In this document: piece by piece, positions 58,965-64,000 of the stretch
Position numbering within the stretch: position 1 is the first letter of the stretch
How the letters are laid out: every line of letters starts with the position of its first letter
Origin: Hypericum androsaemum
Lineage: Eukaryota; Streptophyta; Magnoliopsida; Malpighiales; Hypericaceae
DNA length: 64,000 nt
Reading direction: 5' to 3'
Assembly: GCA_963995505.1 (NCBI GenBank)
Contig: OZ023190.1
Coordinates: forward strand, 4,792,516-4,856,515
Made by a program: the position numbers and the translations under genes
Notes under the pieces: generated by a model
Seen by the model: only the letters and a program-made list of their open reading frames with translations
The model's database searches: none
Told to the model about the DNA's origin: nothing

Positions 58965-59438
58965 TCGATTAACACACTCTAAGATATTAAAGAGAGATCT
59001 TGGTATCGAGGAATGATCTTTAAGGAGAAATTTTTATAATTGAGATTAAATTGTTCATATAACTAGTAACACGGGAGACCAGGAATAGTCCATTCGACCA
59101 TTTCTATTCCAATTTCATCACCAAGCTAGCCAGAGCAATAGGTAAATGCGTTAGATAATTTCGGATACTAATTAATAAAATCCATAACCGCAGTATAGGA
59201 GTCGATTAACACACTCTAAGATATTAAAGAGAGATCTTGGTATCGAGGAATGATCTTTAAGGAGAAATTTTTATAATTGAGATTAAATTGTTCGTATAAC
59301 TAGTAACACGGGAGACCAGGAATAGTCCATTCGACCATTTCTATTCCAATTTCATCACCAAGCTAGCCAGAGCAATAGGTAAATGCGTTAGATAATTTCG
59401 GATACTAATTAATAAAATCCATAACCGCAGTATAGGAG
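58965..59438. repeat. 237-bp tandem duplication in the distal unit
   Basis: 58965-59201 and 59202-59438 are near-identical consecutive copies starting TCGATTAACACACTC. The other units have one copy. The join lies at TCG, shared by both duplication ends. Confidence 0.92.
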
Positions 59439-59568
59439 TCGTTCCACAAGGTACCGTGATCAATATCAACTTCACTGTTATTCGTTATTTAATTTATTTT
59501 AGTTAATTGAAATACAATAGAATTATAGATGTTAAGCTGTGAACGTACATGGTGTTCGATCTCTCTCA

Positions 59569-60406
59569 GACTACTCACAGTAGTCGCTCACCCGAGCGAT
59601 CGGGTGAATATTTTATTATTAAAAAAAATGAATTAGAAGCCAATCCCGCTCGGCCGAGCGGATTGGCTCCAGCCGATCCCGCTCCCGAGCAGATTGGGGG
59701 CCCTTTTTTTCAATAATCTCTGTTTTGCATTCATTCGACGTCCATGCCTTCTTTGGGACAAGGAGTTAATGGGAAGAATTATGAAGGCTTGCATCATATT
59801 GCACAATATGATAGTAGATGATGAACGAGACATATATCTCCGTTATCATGATCCGGCTGAATTCTGTAATGAAGACGAAAATGAAGAAACTTTTCAGTTC
59901 TCTACTGAACGCATCGGAAATCTATCCACCTACATGACTGCTAGAGAACAACTTCGCAATAGAGAAGCTCATAACGCTTTGAAAAATGATATAATTGAGC
60001 ATATTTGGCAAAAGTTTAGGAACGATAATTAATTATGTAATTTGAAATTCCTGTATTTGTAATACGAAAACTTCATATTCGTAATTTATCATTTGTACCT
60101 TAAATTATTTTTATCTAATTTAGTATTTTAATTTTTACTTTTGTAATTTTATGACTTAATCACAATATTTAATCGTGTTATTGAAAACATAATTATTTTC
60201 GTAATATATAATTTTAATCTAAATAAATCAGAGTAGATAATATGTGAATTAGAGAGAAATTAATAATTTATTCTGTGAACTGAGTTACTGATGTGGGTAG
60301 AAAATATGTAAGTGGATTGGATTGGGTAGGAATTGGGTATGAAAGAGAGAGAAATTAATAATTTATTCCGTGACCTGGATTGGATGGGTTGCTGATGTGG
60401 GTAGTC
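59569..60406 (+). mobile_element. PIF/Harbinger-like transposon derivative (838 bp)
   Basis: The element begins GACTACTCACA and ends (reversed) GACTACCCACA. TCA is duplicated on both sides (59566-59568 and 60407-60409). Other units have a single TCA in CTCTCTCACGTACC (for example at 12299-12301), which proves the insertion. A 3-bp duplication and the transposase tail inside both fit PIF/Harbinger. A roughly 50-bp direct repeat (AGAGAAATTAATAATTTATT...GATGTGGGTAG) occupies the 3' end. Confidence 0.85.
59694..60035 (+). pseudogene. PIF/Harbinger transposase C-terminal fragment
   Basis: The frame reads LMGRIMKACIILHNMIVDDE, then RDIYLRYHDPAEF and REQLRNREAHNALKNDIIEH. The A-C-I-I-L-H-N-M-I-V-[DE]-D-E-R stretch is the conserved tail of plant Harbinger-type (Plant_tran / DDE_4) transposases. 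The catalytic core and DNA-binding partner gene are absent. The stop at 60030-60032 looks like the natural end, so this is an internally deleted copy retaining the last exon. Confidence 0.85.
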
Positions 60407-60409
60407 TCA

Positions 60410-61118
60410 CGTACCTTATTATACAACTATATTATTTATTAGGCGGATTATTTATTTTTTTGAGAAATTTCTACCTATCAGCTGACACCTATGAATTTGA
60501 TTATTTATACTCGGAAGTCCATGGAAAATCAACTTCTATTGTACAGAAGCCTGGCAGATAAATTATTTCTTCCCTACGGACGTGTAGTAATGATGACAAA
60601 GAAAATAAATTGGGTAAATTACTTTCAGAGTCCTGAAGTTTGTCATATTCACCTCTCATCTTCATCTATTTTCAAATTAGATTAAAAAATATCCATAATT
60701 TAATTTTATTATACTCTTTTTTTAGGAACAATTTTATTATACTATTGAGTCCTTCATTAACATCATAATTATTTATTTATTTTTATCATTGAATACCCTT
60801 AGAAAAAACAAAAGATCATCATCTTCCTCCGGAGCAGTAACATCCGGTTGCCGGAAGCCCGTCCGAGAAGAAGCCCATCGACCCACAATGTAATTTCACC
60901 TTCCCTTCCAGATTCATCATCGTAAGCATTGATTTTCCGCCGACACCGACAGCCTCTCCCTCCTCCGCCGACGACGAATCGACAAAACAACCAAACTTGT
61001 AGCGGGATCGCACCCACCACCCAAACAACAGCCAAAAGCTTTCATGCAGTGTCGGTGTAAAAGCACCCAGCGAGGAAGCCAAATCTGAATCCCGGACCTG
61101 AAGCGAAGAAGCGGATTG
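60410..61118. repeat. Base-unit DNA after the Harbinger insertion
   Basis: Continues the unit at CGTACCTTATTATAC and includes the MULE-like left arm (60612-60775) and GC-rich block, with more differences from the other units (for example an extra CGGAAGCC, and an insertion near 60718). Confidence 0.85.
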
Positions 61119-61423
61119 CGGAGGGGGGGTTTATGGGTGGAGAGACGATGGGTGTTTATGGGTTAAGGTGTTGGTGGTGGGTTATGGTGTTTATGAGTTT
61201 GCCGGAGGGGGGAGAGAGGAAGGAGGGAGGGAGAATTTTTTAATTTTTTTTAGTAAGAGTGTAAAAATCATTTCGTAGAAAAAACAACAAAAAGATTGAT
61301 GACGTTAACGACGGATACGAGTGTATAATAAAACCGAACTGGAAAAATTTTGTAATCTATTTCGAAATAGAGGATTGTGAATGACGAATATACCAAATAT
61401 GAGAGTCCTGAAAATAATTTGTC
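60612..61423. mobile_element. MULE-like element with long inverted arms and captured block (distal copy)
   Basis: The left arm (60612-60775, GGGTAAATTACTTTCAGAG) and the reverse complement of 61290-61423 share an ordered series of phrases. These include AATTA.TTTCAG, a run like TTTGTCATATTCACCTCTC, TTTTATTATACTC, and GT.CTTCGTTAAC.TCAT-like sequence. The arms are degenerate, with indels. Between them lies the GC-rich gene-like block. Long degenerate inverted arms around gene-like sequence suggest an old Pack-MULE. Only this distal copy keeps the right arm. No target duplication could be fixed. Confidence 0.45.
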
Positions 61424-61714
61424 AAATAGAAATATCCTAATACAGTGCTTCTGTAACACTGTTTACCATGGACCACCCTTCGCCGAAGCTGCGGGAAAAA
61501 AGAGTGTCATTAATTGACCTGTCGGATCCAGCAACAAAGACTTTGTTCTATATAATTATAAAGGTCCCATTTGGAATACATCTGAACCTTCACACACAAT
61601 AAGCTAGCGTTACAATATTTCAAGTGGAGAGGGGGTAAATTAAACTAAATTTAAATTAAAGTTAAATAGAGCTGATATATATTTGTGTGTTAATTGGTGA
61701 AGAAGAATATAAAA
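61424..61714. promoter_or_regulatory. Promoter and 5' leader of the CER1-like gene
   Basis: A TATA-box-like CTATATAATTATAAAGG lies at 61548-61564, about 150 bp before the start codon. The leader after it contains no upstream ATG in a long frame. The array and a dead MULE arm end within 300 bp of this TATA box. Confidence 0.5.
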
Positions 61715-61774
61715 ATGGCTACTACTCCAGGAATCCTCACAGACTGGCCTTGGAAGCCACTTGGGAATTTTAAG
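61715..61774 (+). CDS. CER1-like aldehyde decarbonylase, first exon only
   Basis: The 20 codons read MATTPGILTDWPWKPLGNFK and end exactly at AAG/GTACGG, a splice donor. The M-A-T-x-P-G-[IV]-L-T-D-W-P-W-x-P-L-G-x-[FY]-K start and the intron after the Lys match the first exon of plant CER1-family proteins. These are ER membrane enzymes acting with CER3 in very-long-chain alkane synthesis for cuticular wax. The expected second exon, with A-P-W and the first membrane span, was not found in the remaining 2.2 kb. Either intron 1 is long (possibly expanded by inserts) or only exon 1 survives. Confidence 0.75.
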
Positions 61775-64000
61775 GTACGGATCCATTCACTTCATTTACT
61801 TCTTCTCTCTTTGGAGACCTTCTCTTCACTTCATTTACTGAGCCTAGTGTTGGTGGATGTACAGTGTTGTATGGCCCATAATTACACAAATATGAGTTAG
61901 CAATTAGAGATAACCTAGTTACATGATTTTCGGTTAAGATCACCGGATAATACTAGTCATTATCGCAATAATGGAGAACCTAATTAGCTAACAAGCACTA
62001 GAACTAAGTAGCAGAAGCATAGAAGCATGTTCTGACTCCCAAACATGTAACTATTAGAGCAAGCACTAGAACTAAGTAAATTTTTGTCGTGAACTGTGAG
62101 TACTCTTCATTCCTCCATTCCCGTATACTATTAGAACAAGTACTTTTCGATTCTTAGTTCATTATTGCTTACATATGGATTGACTGATTTTTTTTTAAGG
62201 AATGGATTGTGATTGAATTATAGCTTTAATGTCTTATTATAGTAACTATTGTAATTGAGTAACTAGATTTCTCCCCAATTATGGGGAATGTAAATTAATG
62301 CTGGTTTCCTTTGGATTTGGGTTCTAATGACCTTTTCTTTTCTGTAAGTCCAAATCACAAGTACAATAGAGATAAAAAGTTGTTGATTTCATTATATCCA
62401 TAACACTTTATATCTATAATTCTCTCTTGTATACAACGATTAATATGGAGTCGAGGACCATGTGTCATCTCATACATGCATCATACACCATCATACACTA
62501 TTCAAACACATTAATGTAAGGAAAAATACTTTAACCCTTAATTCACCTTCCCCGCTCACAATGAAGGTGTATATTATTTCTTATGGTAGAAATATTTTTT
62601 TGGTAGTTAAAAATGCATTAATAGAAAAAACGGACGCAGGGGACAACAATAAAAACTGTACAGCTAAAACCTACGAACCTGACGAAAATCTACTCCCACC
62701 CAAACCCATAGAACCCTACCTGTAAGCCCCACACCCCCAAACCGAAGGACGATAGCCACCGAAAGATAGTACGAGTGTTGCGAGGGCCTCACAAAAAATT
62801 TGACTCACAAAACACAAGGGAAAAAGGCGAGAATAGAAAAAGAGCTGTCTCATATTTACTGTGATACAAGTCGTCCATTCAGAAATCTAATAGCGAACAG
62901 AGTCCCTATATAAAAAACCGTAAAACTGTGGTAGAAACTAATTTGTATCCTACTGTTTATGAAAAACCCGGAGAGTACCCATTGTAAAACACGCGCAAAA
63001 AAGCACATCCAGGAACGAACTAATTACATAGTCTAAAAATTTAGATTTTTAATCAAAATTTTGAATTCAAACCTTGTACATAGACAAAATTTTAGTAAAA
63101 GACTTCCACCTTTTATAAAATTGAAAAGTTCGTAATTTTGAAATTAGTAATTAATGGTTGGAGATACCAAAGAGTAATGAAAAAATATTTACCGCGTTGA
63201 GCCAGTTTCTATTTATAGAAGGTGGCGATTTATTTTTTGGAAAAAATTCATAAATTCCTGAGTTTCAAGATAATATACTGAAATATTTTATCTTTAGTAA
63301 AATAGTCCATAAATTTTAGGAAATTGAACTAATTAGTCATTCTCACTAATTTATTTAATAATTTTAATTTAATTATAATATGAAATTAAAAAAAAAGGCG
63401 ATTTCTTTTTTTTCTCTCCAAAAAAGTAGGCGATTTAGCCGTTAGGTAGATTTACTTTTTGGAGTTGCGTTACGTAAACGTGTCGTGTGCTAAAATGGTG
63501 CATTCATCTTTTTATAGAACAGGCTAAATGACAACTATAAAGGAACGATGGAGACGTTAACCATACATAGACATGACATGCACTTTCACTGTCGGCTAGC
63601 CCGGTCAAATTTAATGGCTTACATTTACTTTCATCAATTTTTTTTCTAACTTCTGATATTTAGATTCAAATAATCAGATTCTATTTTAGTTATAGTTGTT
63701 TCAGCAATGTCTTTTATATTTGTTAAATTTGAATTTATTAAATTCAAAACTCTTTATTTTTTGCACCAACTCTTATTAGTAGTTTCATTACCTTTTCATT
63801 CGGAATTCGGGATGACTAATTACTTTTTTCTAGTAGCTAGTTATTGACAAATAACTTCTTAGATCAAGTAGTAAAAAATATATTATAATTTAATCAAGAA
63901 TTTGGGAGTTTGAATATTTGAAAATAGATTATTGTTAAATATTTCTTAGAATCTTCATATCAAACTCAAAATGCTAATGTAATAATTAGATAGATTTTTT
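61775..64000. other. Putative intron 1 / intergenic DNA, no further exon seen
   Basis: AT-rich sequence without recognised coding exons. Near 62590-63000 the minus strand looks like the 3' end of a non-LTR retroelement: it ends ATTTTTAACTACCAAAAAAA toward 62595. However, no coding domain supports this and no target duplication was found. The last 1 kb is low in complexity, with many A/T runs. Confidence 0.45.

Larger units (their letters stand above)
48989..61118. repeat. Array unit U4 (distal, rearranged)
   Basis: Last unit. The copia copy is like U3's. The right flank carries a 237-bp tandem duplication, a 12-bp deletion and a Harbinger-like insertion. Clear homology to the other units ends at 61118, after CGAAGAAGCGGATTG; scattered similarity (GGGTGTTTATGGGTT, GTTGGTGGTGGG) continues to about 61180. 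Confidence 0.9.

Noticed and set aside
10225..61118. CRISPR array or satellite interpretation of the repeats
   Set aside because: The period is over 11 kb with transposon content, and the genome is plant nuclear; neither CRISPR nor a conventional satellite fits.
62462..62725. 87-codon frame in the putative CER1-like intron
   Set aside because: No domain; includes homopolymers and resembles non-coding 3' retroelement sequence on the opposite strand.

Overview
The window is nuclear DNA of a flowering plant, probably a eudicot. It is AT-rich, its genes are split by introns, and it carries many plant-type transposable elements. Only two host genes look real. One is a three-exon gene for a plastid-targeted Ycf54/LCAA chlorophyll-synthesis protein at 6.75-8.06 kb (minus strand). 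The other is the first exon of a CER1-like wax-synthesis gene at 61.7 kb (plus strand), whose remainder is not visible. Nearly everything else is transposons, gene debris, or one large tandem array.

Left part (1-10.2 kb): an 876-bp miniature LTR retrotransposon (TRIM) with exact 5-bp target duplications; a minus-strand LINE remnant; an RNase H-like fragment; an inverted-repeat segment holding an F-box fragment and an AP2/ERF fragment; a reticulon-like fragment; the LCAA gene; a 518-bp hAT-type MITE; and a RecQ-helicase pseudogene.

Centre (10.2-61.1 kb): a tandem array. The ancestral unit is about 3.07 kb (U0, 10225-13293). In the next four units (U1-U4) the same DNA is interrupted at one site by a Ty1-copia element of 8.2-9.8 kb with 269-bp LTRs, so the period becomes exactly 11,350 bp in U2 and U3. 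U0 keeps the empty site, which fixes the 5-bp target duplication as GTTGT. Each copia copy is itself interrupted by a hAT-type MITE (8-bp duplication GAGAGAGC) between integrase and reverse transcriptase. A hAT deletion derivative (8-bp duplication GATTGCCC) lies downstream of RNase H. U1 also carries a 1.5-kb insertion with the order 3'-internal / single LTR / primer-binding site / 5'-internal, as expected from a one-LTR circle or an LTR-LTR recombinant. The distal unit has a 237-bp tandem duplication and a PIF/Harbinger-like insertion (3-bp duplication TCA), and it keeps what look like both arms of an older MULE-like inverted-repeat element.

All copia copies are broken. U2-U4 are nearly identical and share stop codons. 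U1 is nearly identical to them in its left half but clearly diverged from about position 16,139 onward. Patchwork variants along the array point to unequal crossing-over or gene conversion. No novel protein-coding system was found; the interest lies in the layered history of the array.
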